A stretch of DNA of 51,682 nucleotides from Bacteroidales bacterium (GCA_030536615.1 JAUNPQ010000009.1:1-51682); one strand, 5' to 3'. Positions 8,473 through 17,801 are shown, counted from the first letter of the stretch. Numbers and translations are program-made. The notes: generated from the letters alone by a model not told the origin.

Positions 8473-9957
8473 TCAATAATTGCGGGCTATGATCACGCGG
8501 CGTGCCGACGGTTTGCCGGTAACCATGCATTTTCCCGGAGTCTCATCAAAGCCCTCAAGGGGAATACAGCGTATGGTGGCTTTTGTCTCGGCCTTGATTT
8601 TTTCTTCAGTCTCGGTTGTCCCGTCCCAGTGACACAGGAAGAAGCCGCCGTCTTCAATGCGCTCCTTGAACTCCTCATATGAATCACATACATATGTCTT
8701 GTCTTGACGCATTTTCAGTGCTTTGCGATATATGTTGTCCTGAATCTCTTCAAGCAGCCGTGTCACATATTCATTTATGCCGTCAAGGGCCATTACTTCT
8801 TTCTCAAGTGTATCACGGCGCATCACCTCGACTGTGCCGTTGGCAATGTCTCGGGCACCGAGTACAAGACGGACGGGAACGCCTTTCAGTTCGTAATCGG
8901 CGAATTTGAAGCCGGCGCGTTTGTTGTCGGCATCGTCGTATTTTACGCTTATTCCGTTCTGTGTGAATTTCTCGACAATCGGGTCAACCACCGCAGAGAT
9001 CTCGGCAAGTTGCTCGGCGTTCTTGTAAATAGGAATTATGACAACCTGAATGGGAGCCAGATGGGGTGGCAGAACCAGGCCGTTGTCATCGCTGTGAGTC
9101 ATTATGAGCGCGCCCATCAGTCGTGTTGACACTCCCCATGAGTTTGCCCAGACATATTCAGGCCTGTTTTCCTTGTTGGCGAATGTTACGTCGAACGCTT
9201 TGGCGAAATTTTGTCCAAGGTTATGCGAAGTTCCGCTCTGAAGGGCTTTGCCGTCCTGCATCATGGCCTCGATGGTGTAGGTGTTGAGTGCGCCGGCAAA
9301 GCGCTCATTGGCGCTCTTCACTCCTTTTATGACGGGCATAGCCATGTATTTCTCGGCAAATTCGGCATAAGTGTTTATCATCTGCACCGTGCGGGCTTCA
9401 TTTTCCTCGGCTGTGGCATGGGCACAGTGGCCTTCCTGCCAGAGGAACTCTGATGTGCGCAGGAACATGCGTGTGCGCATTTCCCAACGCATAACATTGG
9501 CCCACTGGTTTATGAGCAAGGGGAGGTCGCGCCACGAATGTATCCAGTTCTTGTAGGTCCCCCAGATGATTGTCTCAGAGGTGGGACGCACAATGAGTTC
9601 TTCCTCAAGGCGTGCTTCCGGGTCAACGATGACACCTTTGCCTTCGGGGTCGTTCTTGAGCCGATAATGGGTCACAACGGCGCATTCCTTGGCGAATCCT
9701 TCCACGTGCTCGGCTTCGCGGCACAGGAAAGATTTTGGTATCAGCAAGGGGAAATAGGCGTTTTGGACGCCCGTAGCTTTGAACATCCGGTCAAGTGTCT
9801 GTTGCATTTTTTCCCAGATGGCATAGCCGTATGGTTTTATGACCATACATCCGCGCACTGCCGACTGTTCGGCAAGGTCTGCCTTGACAACAAGTTCGTT
9901 ATACCATTGTGAATAGTTGTCCTTACGTTTGGTAAGTCCTTTCAGTTCAATTGCCAT
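8473..9957 (-). CDS. proS: Prolyl-tRNA synthetase (short eukaryote/archaeal-like type)
   Basis: The 494-residue enzyme charges tRNA-Pro with proline. It begins [20 protein letters not shown] and carries class II motifs: [12 protein letters not shown], the motif 2 region [18 protein letters not shown], and the anticodon-binding domain (VVIIPIY to the middle of the protein). There is a C-terminal zinc-like/extension domain ending [11 protein letters not shown]. The length and lack of an inserted editing domain match the eukaryote-like ProS found in Bacteroidota. A good Bacteroidota promoter lies upstream (10026-10057), giving a leader of about 60 bases. Confidence 0.96.
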   Translation of the reverse strand: MAIELKGLTKRKDNYSQWYNELVVKADLAEQSAVRGCMVIKPYGYAIWEKMQQTLDRMFKATGVQNAYFPLLIPKSFLCREAEHVEGFAKECAVVTHYRLKNDPEGKGVIVDPEARLEEELIVRPTSETIIWGTYKNWIHSWRDLPLLINQWANVMRWEMRTRMFLRTSEFLWQEGHCAHATAEENEARTVQMINTYAEFAEKYMAMPVIKGVKSANERFAGALNTYTIEAMMQDGKALQSGTSHNLGQNFAKAFDVTFANKENRPEYVWANSWGVSTRLMGALIMTHSDDNGLVLPPHLAPIQVVIIPIYKNAEQLAEISAVVDPIVEKFTQNGISVKYDDADNKRAGFKFADYELKGVPVRLVLGARDIANGTVEVMRRDTLEKEVMALDGINEYVTRLLEEIQDNIYRKALKMRQDKTYVCDSYEEFKERIEDGGFFLCHWDGTTETEEKIKAETKATIRCIPLEGFDETPGKCMVTGKPSARRVIIARNY

Positions 9958-10025
9958 TATCGTATTGAGATTTGTTTTATTGATTAGTCTGGATGATAAT
10001 AATTATGCCATTGGCTTTTCCGGGA

Positions 10026-10057
10026 CAAAGGTACGAAGTTTCTGTGACATGTCCAAC
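10026..10057 (-). promoter_or_regulatory. Promoter of proS
   Basis: On the minus strand GTTG (10057-10054), 20 bases, then TACCTTTG (10033-10026) closely fits TTTG-N19-21-TAnnTTTG. The predicted start is about 60 bases before the proS ATG. Confidence 0.6.
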
Positions 10058-10058
10058 T

Positions 10059-10385
10059 TCATTTCGCCGGTGTCTGCAGCTGTGTGGTAAGCACTTCTTT
10101 TGCCCCTGAGAGATAATCGGCGGCACAGTCGGGCATTCCTTGTGAGGAGAGTTCGTATGCTCGGGCGTGAATGCTAAGAATGGCATTTATACGTTCAGAG
10201 CCGGCGCTGTCATATTCCAGAGCCTTGCGGGCATCGTTGCGTCCGGCTTCAATGAGTGCGTTGTCGGGGTTGTGAGGGGTATGTTGCCGCTGAGTCTCTT
10301 TCTCTCCTGATGTGCATGATGTGGCGGCAAGAACTGCGATAATGGCCGCAACAGTCAGGACCGTGATTTTATGCATTGAATTCAT
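10059..10385 (-). CDS. Small putative lipoprotein
   Basis: The chosen start gives 108 residues beginning MNSMHKITVLTVAA. A hydrophobic segment is followed by ATSC near residue 24, a lipobox-like sequence. The mature part (25-108) is short, helical and rich in Ala, Glu and Arg, with no recognised domain. This start overlaps the exonuclease stop by ATGA, which is why it is preferred to a longer upstream reading. It is the last gene of the cmk-ispH-exonuclease group. Function unknown. Confidence 0.6.
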   Translation of the reverse strand: MNSMHKITVLTVAAIIAVLAATSCTSGEKETQRQHTPHNPDNALIEAGRNDARKALEYDSAGSERINAILSIHARAYELSSQGMPDCAADYLSGAKEVLTTQLQTPAK

Positions 10386-10876
10386 AAGAGGATTTTGGCA
10401 AGCATGGCGCAACCGTAGGCATCGGCGGCCGCATTGTGGTGGTTGGTGAAATCTATTCCGAAAAAAGTGCATAGAGCAGGGAGTGATTTTGACGGACATA
10501 CATAACGCGGTATCTGCTTGCGCGCCGCTTTCAGTGTGCATAGAAAAGGCAAAGGCGGCTCGAGCTGATAGACACGGCATGCCTCGGAGATACATTTATG
10601 ATCAAACTGCGCATTATGAGCCACGAACGGCAGCCCTTCAGCGAAGGCTGTAATCCGATGCCACACGGCATCAAATGGCGGCGCATTCCAGGTGTCATCA
10701 TCATTCAGGCCATGTATCTCCGTGAACCGGCGCAGATACCAGTCAGGCTCGGGGTGCACGAGCGAATAAAACTCATCGGCTATCTCTCCGTCAATGATTT
10801 TAACACATCCCACCGCGCATATGCTTGATGGCGAATAGTTTGCTGTCTCAACGTCTATGGCTATGAAATTATCCAT
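10382..10876 (-). CDS. DnaQ-like 3'-5' exonuclease (DEDDh family)
   Basis: Starting at MDNFIAIDVETANYS gives 164 residues; a longer in-frame start adds a 14-residue tail that overlaps ispH and looks spurious. Exo I is IAIDVET (5-11), Exo II is FVAHNAQFD in the middle, and Exo III is HNAAADAYG near the C terminus, with the His of DEDDh enzymes. It resembles the epsilon/RNase T-like exonucleases often annotated as standalone exonucleases in Bacteroidota. Substrate unknown; possibilities are DNA proofreading or repair, or RNA trimming. It is 10 bases downstream of ispH. Confidence 0.85.
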   Translation of the reverse strand: MDNFIAIDVETANYSPSSICAVGCVKIIDGEIADEFYSLVHPEPDWYLRRFTEIHGLNDDDTWNAPPFDAVWHRITAFAEGLPFVAHNAQFDHKCISEACRVYQLEPPLPFLCTLKAARKQIPRYVCPSKSLPALCTFFGIDFTNHHNAAADAYGCAMLAKILL

Positions 10877-10886
10877 CGCTGGGTGA

Positions 10887-11765
10887 TCATGAGCATAGGT
10901 TTCTTGTCCGGGCGGCAACGTCTTCCATGAGCCATCGCGGGGTGGATGTGGCTCCGCATATGCCTATTGAAGTGGCTTCCATGAGCCATTCGGGCATGAC
11001 TTGTCCCGGATCGGCAACAAGATGAGTGCGGGCATTGACGGCTTTGCAGTGACCAAAGAGTATGCGGCCGTTGCTGCTCTTCTCGCCGGCAACAAAAAGC
11101 ACCACGTCGTGACGTGAGGCAAACTCGCGCAGATGCTCTACGCGGTTGGCTACCTGACGGCATATTGTGTCATAGGAGCTGAACCTGACTCCTGGAGTCA
11201 TGCGCCGTGCTATCTCGTCTATTATGCTTTTGAATCCTTCCAGACTTTTTGTTGTCTGGCTATAAAGGCATACGGGGCGGCTGAAGTCTATCATATCAAG
11301 CTCAGCGGTGCTCTCAACCACTATTGCCGAGCCATTGGTCTGTCCTACAAGGCCATTGACTTCTGCATGGCCTTTACGGCCATATATTACAATCTGAGTG
11401 CCGGACTTATCGGACATAGCGGTATCGTAGGCCTCTTTGATGCGTTGCTGCAGTTTCAGTACCACAGGGCATGTGGCGTCAATAATCGTAATGCCGTTGG
11501 ACTTGGCGCATGCGTAGGTTGATGGCGGTTCTCCATGTGCCCTTAGCAGCACTTTTGTGCCGCGCATGCCGGCAAAGGTGTCATGGTCTATGGTCTCAAG
11601 ACCTTTGAGTTTCAGCCGTTCCACTTCTGCCGTGTTGTGCACAATGTCGCCAAGACAGTACATTTTGCCGTCACGTGACAATTCTTCCTCGGCTTTGTTG
11701 ATGGCTGTCACTACCCCGAAACAGAAACCGGAGAGGGAGTCTATTTCAATTGACACACCACCCAT
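10887..11765 (-). CDS. ispH: 4-hydroxy-3-methylbut-2-enyl diphosphate reductase
   Basis: The 292-residue protein is the last enzyme of the MEP isoprenoid pathway, reducing HMBPP to IPP and DMAPP with an iron-sulphur cluster. The three cluster cysteines are visible: GFCFGV (C15), DATCPV (C98) and GICGATSTP (C270). The RAHGEPP motif near 75-81 is also typical. Its start shares one base with the cmk stop (TGATG). The cmk-ispH pairing is common in Bacteroidota. Confidence 0.96.
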   Translation of the reverse strand: MGGVSIEIDSLSGFCFGVVTAINKAEEELSRDGKMYCLGDIVHNTAEVERLKLKGLETIDHDTFAGMRGTKVLLRAHGEPPSTYACAKSNGITIIDATCPVVLKLQQRIKEAYDTAMSDKSGTQIVIYGRKGHAEVNGLVGQTNGSAIVVESTAELDMIDFSRPVCLYSQTTKSLEGFKSIIDEIARRMTPGVRFSSYDTICRQVANRVEHLREFASRHDVVLFVAGEKSSNGRILFGHCKAVNARTHLVADPGQVMPEWLMEATSIGICGATSTPRWLMEDVAARTRNLCS

Positions 11766-12457
11766 CAGCGACCCAGTTTTAGGTTGACCTGTTCGTCAAG
11801 CCATGCATCCTGTTCTTCTATGGTCATGAGCGTGTTGTCAAGGTCAATGGCATCCTCGGCACGGCGCAAGGGACTCTCGGCACGCGTTGTGTCAAGCAGA
11901 TCCCGATGCCTGATATTGGCAAGGATCTCATCAAAGTCCACAGCGATCCCTTTTGCCTCAAGCTCGATGAAACGGCGATGCGCTCTGGTCTCAGCGGGTG
12001 CGTTGACAAATATCTTCAGTTCGGCATCGGGAAAGACAATGGTCCCGATGTCACGTCCGTCCATGACAATTCCTTTTCCTTTGCCGAATTCCTGCTGCCA
12101 CAGTACCAACCGATGACGGAGCTGCGGAATGGCAGAGACGGTTGATACGTTCGAGGAGACCGGCATGGTGCGTATGTCAGCCTCGACATCGCGCCCGTTG
12201 AGAGTGGTGTGCTGAGTGCCGTCGGCAGAAAGATGGAAATCAATCTTTATGCTGTCAAGGGCATTGACAATGCCATCGGTATCAACGTTGCCGTTGGTGT
12301 CAATAAGATTGTTCTCAAGGGCATATAATGTGACAGCACGGTACATGGCGCCTGAGTCTATATAGCGGTAGCCCAGACGTCTGGCAAGTGCGCGGGCCAT
12401 GGTGCTTTTGCCCGATGATGAGTAGCCGTCTATGGCTATGATTATTGGCTTTTTCAT
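11765..12457 (-). CDS. cmk: Cytidylate kinase
   Basis: Beginning at MKKPIIIAIDGYSSSGKST the protein is 230 residues, the normal cmk length; an in-frame upstream extension would run into the palindromic repeat and is not credible. The P-loop GYSSSGKST is at 11-19, YIDSGAMYRA follows, and MDGRDIGTIVFPDA is the CMP-binding region. It phosphorylates CMP and dCMP. The promoter carried by the repeat at 12480-12511 would give a leader of only about 15 bases. Confidence 0.96.
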   Translation of the reverse strand: MKKPIIIAIDGYSSSGKSTMARALARRLGYRYIDSGAMYRAVTLYALENNLIDTNGNVDTDGIVNALDSIKIDFHLSADGTQHTTLNGRDVEADIRTMPVSSNVSTVSAIPQLRHRLVLWQQEFGKGKGIVMDGRDIGTIVFPDAELKIFVNAPAETRAHRRFIELEAKGIAVDFDEILANIRHRDLLDTTRAESPLRRAEDAIDLDNTLMTIEEQDAWLDEQVNLKLGR

Positions 12458-12479
12458 GTAACAGGGTCTTTTTGTCCTG

Positions 12480-12511
12480 CAAATATACGCATAAGCGAGC
12501 GCAATGCCAAA
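12480..12511 (-). promoter_or_regulatory. Repeat-borne promoter upstream of cmk
   Basis: On the minus strand TTTG (12511-12508), exactly 20 bases, then TATATTTG (12487-12480). This is a full Bacteroidota consensus contained in the repeat unit next to cmk; the predicted transcription start lies about 15 bases before the cmk ATG at 12457. Confidence 0.65.
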
Positions 12512-12602
12512 TTGATTTGAGCATTGCCGAGCGGCAGTATATAAGACGAAGTCAAATATACGCATAAGCCGGGGCGCAATGCCAGATTCATTTATGGATT
12601 GC
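12480..12602. repeat. Tandem palindromic repeat, two copies (cmk locus)
   Basis: Copy 1 spans about 12480-12545 and copy 2 about 12553-12602, a period near 74 bases. The core of copy 1 is an inverted repeat: GCAATGC near 12501 and GCATTGC near 12521, around CAAATTGATTTG. Copy 2 is degenerate (CCAGATTCATTTATGG and a 2-base insertion). The same unit occurs at 22839-22980 with the same joining sequence (GAAGTCAAA). Copy 2 stops just before the stop codon of the 270-residue gene. Confidence 0.85.
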
Positions 12603-12604
12603 GT

Positions 12605-13417
12605 TCAGATCGCATCAAACATTTCCTGCCAGACGGGTGGTAATTGCCCGGCAATTATTTGATTGACCCTGCCGTACTCCTTATTATTGTATGCCACGAC
12701 AAGTTCACGGATGGCATCAAAACGACAATCATCACATTTCATGACATTGTCATATATCCTGAAATTAATTTTTCTGCGCGGATAACTGAAATCGTTCTTG
12801 TCAAACTCACATGATCCTATTTTTATGCCGCATAGATGATGTGCGTCAAAATGCACATATTTTTTAATGAGTCCGGAGATGTCTTTTTTGCTAAATCTGA
12901 TAAGTGAGGAGATGAGATATTTGGGAATGTCAATCTCAAACGTTTCGCATTTCATGACCAGGTCGTATAATTGATTCTGACAAAAGACTAAATCGTGCTC
13001 GTTAAGGTCAACGAGTTTCAGACGTTCCGAATCATATGTGAATAGAAACGGCGATTCTATGCCTGCTGAGGCAAAGATCGGTGATCCGATCCCGATGTTG
13101 TTGAGGATTGTTGCAAGCTCTGAGGAAAGTTCGGGACAGTAAGTGTTCTCCGGTTTAAGATATGCAGGCGTGAAATCATCTTCATACTCTCCCTGCCAGC
13201 TATTATTGCTTATTAATGAAGAAATGATCTGTGAATGCTCAGGCAATAATCTGAAACCATCGGAAAAACGCACGCTGATACTCCGGTAGTCATAGCCGGT
13301 TGAAACATATCCGTTGCTTGAATGATGTCCGCTATACCGGCTGCCGTGTGTCACATATACGCTTACAATCACATGCTGACGCGATGCGATGTACGATAGC
13401 TTTGCCGGCGATGTCAT
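12605..13417 (-). CDS. Uncharacterised 270-residue protein
   Basis: Not recognised. There is no signal peptide or membrane segment. The protein is acidic to neutral with several Cys (MKCETFE at about 158, HHLCGIKIGSCEF at about 195-207, MKCDDCRFDA near 230), which could be structural or metal-binding. The C-terminal part (IRELVVAYNNKEYGRVNQII) is helical and looks like an SMI1- or immunity-protein-type end, but no family can be named. It lies between porQ and cmk, genes often adjacent in Bacteroidota, and ends exactly at the palindromic repeat, so the block may be an insertion. Confidence 0.65.
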   Translation of the reverse strand: MTSPAKLSYIASRQHVIVSVYVTHGSRYSGHHSSNGYVSTGYDYRSISVRFSDGFRLLPEHSQIISSLISNNSWQGEYEDDFTPAYLKPENTYCPELSSELATILNNIGIGSPIFASAGIESPFLFTYDSERLKLVDLNEHDLVFCQNQLYDLVMKCETFEIDIPKYLISSLIRFSKKDISGLIKKYVHFDAHHLCGIKIGSCEFDKNDFSYPRRKINFRIYDNVMKCDDCRFDAIRELVVAYNNKEYGRVNQIIAGQLPPVWQEMFDAI

Positions 13418-13441
13418 GATGACTTAATTAAAGATTTACCC

Positions 13442-14491
13442 TCAGCCGTGTATGAGGTCGCTGAGCGAGCAGTTGACGTTGACCATAAATGTGGACGCGC
13501 CTGTGTGGGGTTGTGCAAAGGCAATTCCGAATCCAAAAGCTTTCACACGCATGCCGGCTCCTAAAGAAAATCCGCTGAGGAAATTGCGGTTGTATGTGCT
13601 CATGTCGGTGCGTGTCTTGTAGTTGTATCCCAGACCGATGTACCAGTTGGGATTTGAGATGAGGTCAACACCGAACACAAGATGCCGGAATAGGTTTGAG
13701 GTGAATTTGTCTTTGACTTTGAAGCTGCCTGTCTCTGTGCCGTCACCGGTTTCGTAATACGGCAGGTGCCATTTGGTAAGGTTATGGGCAGTTATGGAGA
13801 AACGCAACGGGAATGTTCCGAAGCTCTGTGACCATCCCAGACGCACATCTATGGGCAGCCGGTCATAGCTTTCATTGAAACGTTTCACCTGACCGCCAAG
13901 ATTGGAGACCACCGCCGACAGCGACAGATCACGTTCCGGGTCATAGTAGTTTATGCCGAGATCAGTGGCAAGAGCGAATGCCGTGTAGTCGGCGTAGCTG
14001 CTGTATACCATCTTTACGTTTATTCCACCACGCAGGCGGTCTGTGATGTCGTGTGAGTAAGTGGCGCCGAATGTGAGGTCTTTAGGCGAGAAATTGCCAA
14101 TGATATTGCCTTCGGGATCAGTCTCTTTCATGGAGCCATATCCGAAATACTGCATGTTCACGCCCCATGTTCCATGTGCTCCCACACTGTGGCCGTATCT
14201 GACTCCGGCAAAATTGCTTCCGCCAACATATTTCATATAGTTGAGCGATATCTGGCCGCTCATCTCCTGACCCAGAAGCGCTGGATTCTGATCGGAGACT
14301 GTAATGTCATCATCCACAAGTGATATGTTTATGCCGCCAAGGCCGTATATGCGTGTGGATGAAGTGATATTCAGAAAGTTGTATGCTGATGATCCATCCT
14401 GAGCATTGATTGGAAGAGCACTCAGAATGGCAAGGAGTGTGATGGCTAAATTGCGATATATTGTGTTGTGACGCACTGGTTCAGAGTTCAT
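13442..14491 (-). CDS. porQ: Type IX secretion system protein PorQ
   Basis: Starting at MNSEPVRHN gives 349 residues with a signal peptide (hydrophobic LAITLLAILSALP, cleavage after NAQ); a start 48 bases upstream adds MPCITHMPQTNRPHIA and is less signal-like. The mature start SSAYNFLNITSSTRIYGLGG and the SLVDDDITVSDQNPALL motif are typical of PorQ, an outer-membrane beta-barrel of the FadL/PorV-like group. PorQ works with PorZ, PorU and PorV in cell-surface attachment of type IX cargo. Its presence predicts T9SS elsewhere in the genome. Confidence 0.88.
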   Translation of the reverse strand: MNSEPVRHNTIYRNLAITLLAILSALPINAQDGSSAYNFLNITSSTRIYGLGGINISLVDDDITVSDQNPALLGQEMSGQISLNYMKYVGGSNFAGVRYGHSVGAHGTWGVNMQYFGYGSMKETDPEGNIIGNFSPKDLTFGATYSHDITDRLRGGINVKMVYSSYADYTAFALATDLGINYYDPERDLSLSAVVSNLGGQVKRFNESYDRLPIDVRLGWSQSFGTFPLRFSITAHNLTKWHLPYYETGDGTETGSFKVKDKFTSNLFRHLVFGVDLISNPNWYIGLGYNYKTRTDMSTYNRNFLSGFSLGAGMRVKAFGFGIAFAQPHTGASTFMVNVNCSLSDLIHG

Positions 14492-14639
14492 TGCAATGTG
14501 TGGACGGTTGGTTTGCGGCATGTGGGTGATGCATGGCATGCTGTTGTTTATAACGTTGCCGCTACATGATTTATTATTGATAGAGAAAACTTTTCGGTGT
14601 TTAGTGCCGGGATAATTAGGCTTTTGATATTACAGAAGT

Positions 14640-14670
14640 ATTGATTTTTGGCAGAAAAAAGCTAAATTTG
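14640..14670 (+). promoter_or_regulatory. Probable promoter of the polyferredoxin-AKR operon
   Basis: ATTG (14640-14643), 19 bases, then TAAATTTG (14663-14670). It sits 72 bases before the ATG at 14743. The rest of the 251 bases between porQ and this gene is A+T-rich with no other feature seen. Confidence 0.5.
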
Positions 14671-14742
14671 CAGTCAGACTTCCGGCAATTGAACAATAAT
14701 GAGTTTATTGACCGTAAATCATCACCATAACCATTCATTATC

Positions 14743-16374
14743 ATGTTGAGAATAATCCGTGTTGCATTGGCATTGGTCTGCTTTTTGGCCATAACCATGC
14801 TTTTCCTTGATTTTACCGGTATGGCGGCTACTGACTGGGGATGGCTTGTGCGCTATCAGGTTATGCCGGCATTGCTTGGACTGAATTTTGTTGCTGTCGC
14901 AGTGCTTGTGTTGTTGACACTGTGCTTTGGCCGTGTCTATTGCTCGGTGCTTTGTCCGTTGGGTGTCATGCAGGATATTGCGGCGCGCATCAGGATATGG
15001 CTCAGCGGCAGGCGCAAACGCAGGATCGGTATTTATAAATGGCATGCGGCACACAAGGCAGTGCGCTACACCATATTTGTGCTTTTTATTGTGCTGGTGG
15101 TTCTTGGGCTATTCAATGTATTGGCTACATCCCTTGCGGCGCTTATAGAGCCGTATAGCGAGTATGGACGTATTGCCACCGGTCTGTTTTCTCCGCTCTA
15201 TGATGCCGGAAACAATATGCTGGCGGAGTGGGATGCAGCTCGTGGAGGATATACATTCTATACTGTAAGCCGCACTGTTGTCCCCACTATATCCATCATC
15301 GGCGTGGTGACATTCGTTGTCGTTGTGCTTTTTGCCATATTTACAGGCCGTGGCTATTGCAACACCATCTGTCCTGTGGGCACTATGCTCGGATTCCTGT
15401 CAAGACGCTCTCTGCTGCGTGTGAAAATAGACACGGACCGCTGCAACGGATGCCAGTCATGCTCGCGTCACTGCAAGAGCGAGTGCATCAATCCCCGTGA
15501 GCATTTCATTGACTATTCAAGATGTGTGGCATGCATGGACTGCATAACCCATTGTTCGCAGAATGCAATCTCATATGGTGTGGTTTCCCCGCTTGTTGCC
15601 CAACCCTCGCAATTGCACGGAGAGAAGTCAGACAAGTCCGCGCCGGCTAAGACTCCGGCTAAGGCTGCAGTTAAAAACGTTGCCAAGTCCGGGGAGGCTG
15701 CCAAGCCTGCTGATAACGGTGCCACTGGTGCAGACAAGGGACGCAGAAATTTCCTGACTGTGGTTGGCGTCATGGCAGGCGCAGCTGCTGTTTATGCCAC
15801 TGATAAAGTCACTGACGGCGGCTTCGCTCCCCAGAAAACACGCAAGGTCCCGGTACGCACCACAAAAATTATCCCTCCCGGCGCGGTAAGCGCATCACAC
15901 CTCGCGCAGCATTGTGTGGGATGTCAGCTATGTGTGCAGGCATGTCCTAACGGTATTATACGCACATCAACTGATGCTGACTCTTTCATGCAGCCATATA
16001 TTGATTTCAGCAACGGTTATTGCACTCCTGAGTGCACGCGATGCTCAGACGTATGTCCGGCAGGCGCCATTCATCCGCTTGACGAAGCTCTCAAAAGTTC
16101 CACGAAAATGGGTACGGCGGTTGTTGATCTTGAGACATGTCTGGCCGCTCACAATGGCATGGAATGCGGAAACTGCGAGAGACATTGTCCAGCAGGCGCG
16201 ATTACGCTTGTCCATCCCGATGAGGGTCGCAAGGCAATCCCTGTGGTTGATGACCGGCTGTGTGTTGGTTGCGGGGCATGTGAATATCATTGCCCTGTCG
16301 GCACAATGGAATTCATGAAGGCCGATTACCCGGCAATACATGTGGAGGGACTGTCTGTTCAACGTAAAATCTGA
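14743..16374 (+). CDS. NapH-NapG-like fused membrane polyferredoxin
   Basis: The 543-residue protein has an N-terminal membrane part with about four helices (5-23, 41-62, 105-127, 180-205) and two NapH-type CX3CP motifs, YCSVLCP and YCNTICP. Two 4Fe-4S motifs follow (CNGCQSCSRHC, CVACMDCITHC). After an Ala/Lys/Pro-rich linker (about 290-325) a second, internal Tat-like sequence appears (RRNFLTVVGVMAGAAAVYA). The C-terminal half then holds four more Cys clusters (CVGCQLCVQAC, CTPECTRCSDVC, CGNCERHC, CVGCGACEYHC). NapH passes electrons from quinol and NapG is its Tat-exported ferredoxin partner; here both appear in one chain. The acceptor is probably the adjacent aldo/keto reductase. Confidence 0.8.
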   Translation: MLRIIRVALALVCFLAITMLFLDFTGMAATDWGWLVRYQVMPALLGLNFVAVAVLVLLTLCFGRVYCSVLCPLGVMQDIAARIRIWLSGRRKRRIGIYKWHAAHKAVRYTIFVLFIVLVVLGLFNVLATSLAALIEPYSEYGRIATGLFSPLYDAGNNMLAEWDAARGGYTFYTVSRTVVPTISIIGVVTFVVVVLFAIFTGRGYCNTICPVGTMLGFLSRRSLLRVKIDTDRCNGCQSCSRHCKSECINPREHFIDYSRCVACMDCITHCSQNAISYGVVSPLVAQPSQLHGEKSDKSAPAKTPAKAAVKNVAKSGEAAKPADNGATGADKGRRNFLTVVGVMAGAAAVYATDKVTDGGFAPQKTRKVPVRTTKIIPPGAVSASHLAQHCVGCQLCVQACPNGIIRTSTDADSFMQPYIDFSNGYCTPECTRCSDVCPAGAIHPLDEALKSSTKMGTAVVDLETCLAAHNGMECGNCERHCPAGAITLVHPDEGRKAIPVVDDRLCVGCGACEYHCPVGTMEFMKADYPAIHVEGLSVQRKI

Positions 16375-16382
16375 CAATTATT

Positions 16383-17777
16383 ATGGATAGAAGAAAATTT
16401 TTGAAAGATGTTGGTATCGGTGCTGCGGGAGCATTGCTTGTGGCATGCGCCGGGAAGACAGGTGAAGACAATGCCGCAGAAAGTGGCAAACACCATAAAA
16501 AAGGGCCCATGACCATGCGCTGGAACCACAATACGGGCGATACAGTTTCCATTCTGGGCTATGGATGCATGCGCCTGCCGGTCATTCAGGGTGAAACCGA
16601 GGAAGAAGATGCCGGCATAGATCAGGAAGAGGTGAACCGTCAGGTTGACTATGCCCTTGCCAATGGAGTCAACTATTTCGACACATCGCCGGCCTATTGC
16701 AAGGGGCGCTCGGAGACAGCCATGGGAAAAGCCCTCAGTCGCCATCCGCGTGAATCCTATTATCTGGCAACGAAAATGTCCAATTTCGCTCCGTCCACAT
16801 GGTCACATGATGCTTCTGTGGAGATCTTCGAGAACAGCCTGAAATATCTCCAGACGGATTACATTGACTATATGCTGCTGCATGCCATCGGCGGTTTCTC
16901 TGACGAACTTGACTCGACGCAGACTTTCGAGGAACGTTATATAAACAATGGCATCCTTGATTTCCTTGAGCAGAAGAAGCGCGAGGGAGTGATCCGCAAT
17001 CTCGGGTTTTCCTATCACGGAGATGTAGCCATTTTTGATCGTCTGCTCAGTGAGATGGACGAGGGCAAGCATCATTGGGATTTTGTGCAGATACAGATGA
17101 ATTATGTTGACTGGAAGCATGCCAAAGAGATAAACCCGCGCAACACCAATGCCGAGTATCTCTATGAAGAGCTTGCCAAGCGCAACATCCCTGTTGTCAT
17201 CATGGAGCCTTTGCTTGGAGGACGTCTTGCCGAAGTTCCCACGGCTGTCGCAGCCCAGATGAAACAGCGTCGTCCCGATGACAGCACCGCGGCCTGGGCA
17301 TTCCGATATGCCGGCACAAAACCGCAGATATTGACTGTCCTGAGCGGCATGACATACATGGAACATCTTAAAGACAACATAAACACATATTCCTCACTTG
17401 ATCCGATTACGCCCGAGGAAGATGAGTTTCTGATGCGTATAGGCACGGACATAGCCTTCAATGAGCAGGTTCCATGCACCGGTTGTGCCTATTGCATGCC
17501 ATGTCCTTTCGGTCTGGACATACCCGGCATATTTGACCATTATAATAAATGTGTCAATGATGATGCGGTGCCGCATGACAAACGTCATCCGCGATATGCC
17601 GAGGCCCGCAAGCAGTTCCTGATAGGCATGGACCGTGCCATACCCAAATCACGTCAGGCCGGCCATTGCATAAGCTGTCATGCTTGTGAATCACACTGCC
17701 CGCAGGGCATACATATCCCTGAAAAAATGCATGAGATTGACGCTTACACAATTAAACTGCGCGCCAACAAAGTGTGA
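16383..17777 (+). CDS. Aldo/keto reductase with C-terminal ferredoxin domain and Tat/lipoprotein-like signal
   Basis: The 464-residue protein opens with MDRRKFLKDVGIGAAGALLVACAG: a twin-arginine motif (RRKFLK), a hydrophobic core and a lipobox (LVAC). The aldo/keto reductase barrel follows, with the tetrad visible: Asp and Tyr in YFDTSPAY, Lys in LATKMSN and His in MLLHAIGG. The C-terminal part has two 4Fe-4S motifs, CTGCAYCMPCP and CISCHACESHCP. It starts 8 bases after the polyferredoxin gene, so the two form an operon. If exported it could not use cytosolic NADPH and may take electrons from the polyferredoxin. Substrate unknown. Confidence 0.85.
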   Translation: MDRRKFLKDVGIGAAGALLVACAGKTGEDNAAESGKHHKKGPMTMRWNHNTGDTVSILGYGCMRLPVIQGETEEEDAGIDQEEVNRQVDYALANGVNYFDTSPAYCKGRSETAMGKALSRHPRESYYLATKMSNFAPSTWSHDASVEIFENSLKYLQTDYIDYMLLHAIGGFSDELDSTQTFEERYINNGILDFLEQKKREGVIRNLGFSYHGDVAIFDRLLSEMDEGKHHWDFVQIQMNYVDWKHAKEINPRNTNAEYLYEELAKRNIPVVIMEPLLGGRLAEVPTAVAAQMKQRRPDDSTAAWAFRYAGTKPQILTVLSGMTYMEHLKDNINTYSSLDPITPEEDEFLMRIGTDIAFNEQVPCTGCAYCMPCPFGLDIPGIFDHYNKCVNDDAVPHDKRHPRYAEARKQFLIGMDRAIPKSRQAGHCISCHACESHCPQGIHIPEKMHEIDAYTIKLRANKV

Positions 17778-17801
17778 GCGCGCAGTGATGTGAATTTATA
17801 A

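Noticed and set aside
12458..12565. N-terminal extension of cmk through the repeat
   Set aside because: The extension translates the palindromic repeat, resembles no kinase N terminus, and the normal start MKKPIIIAIDG lies just below.
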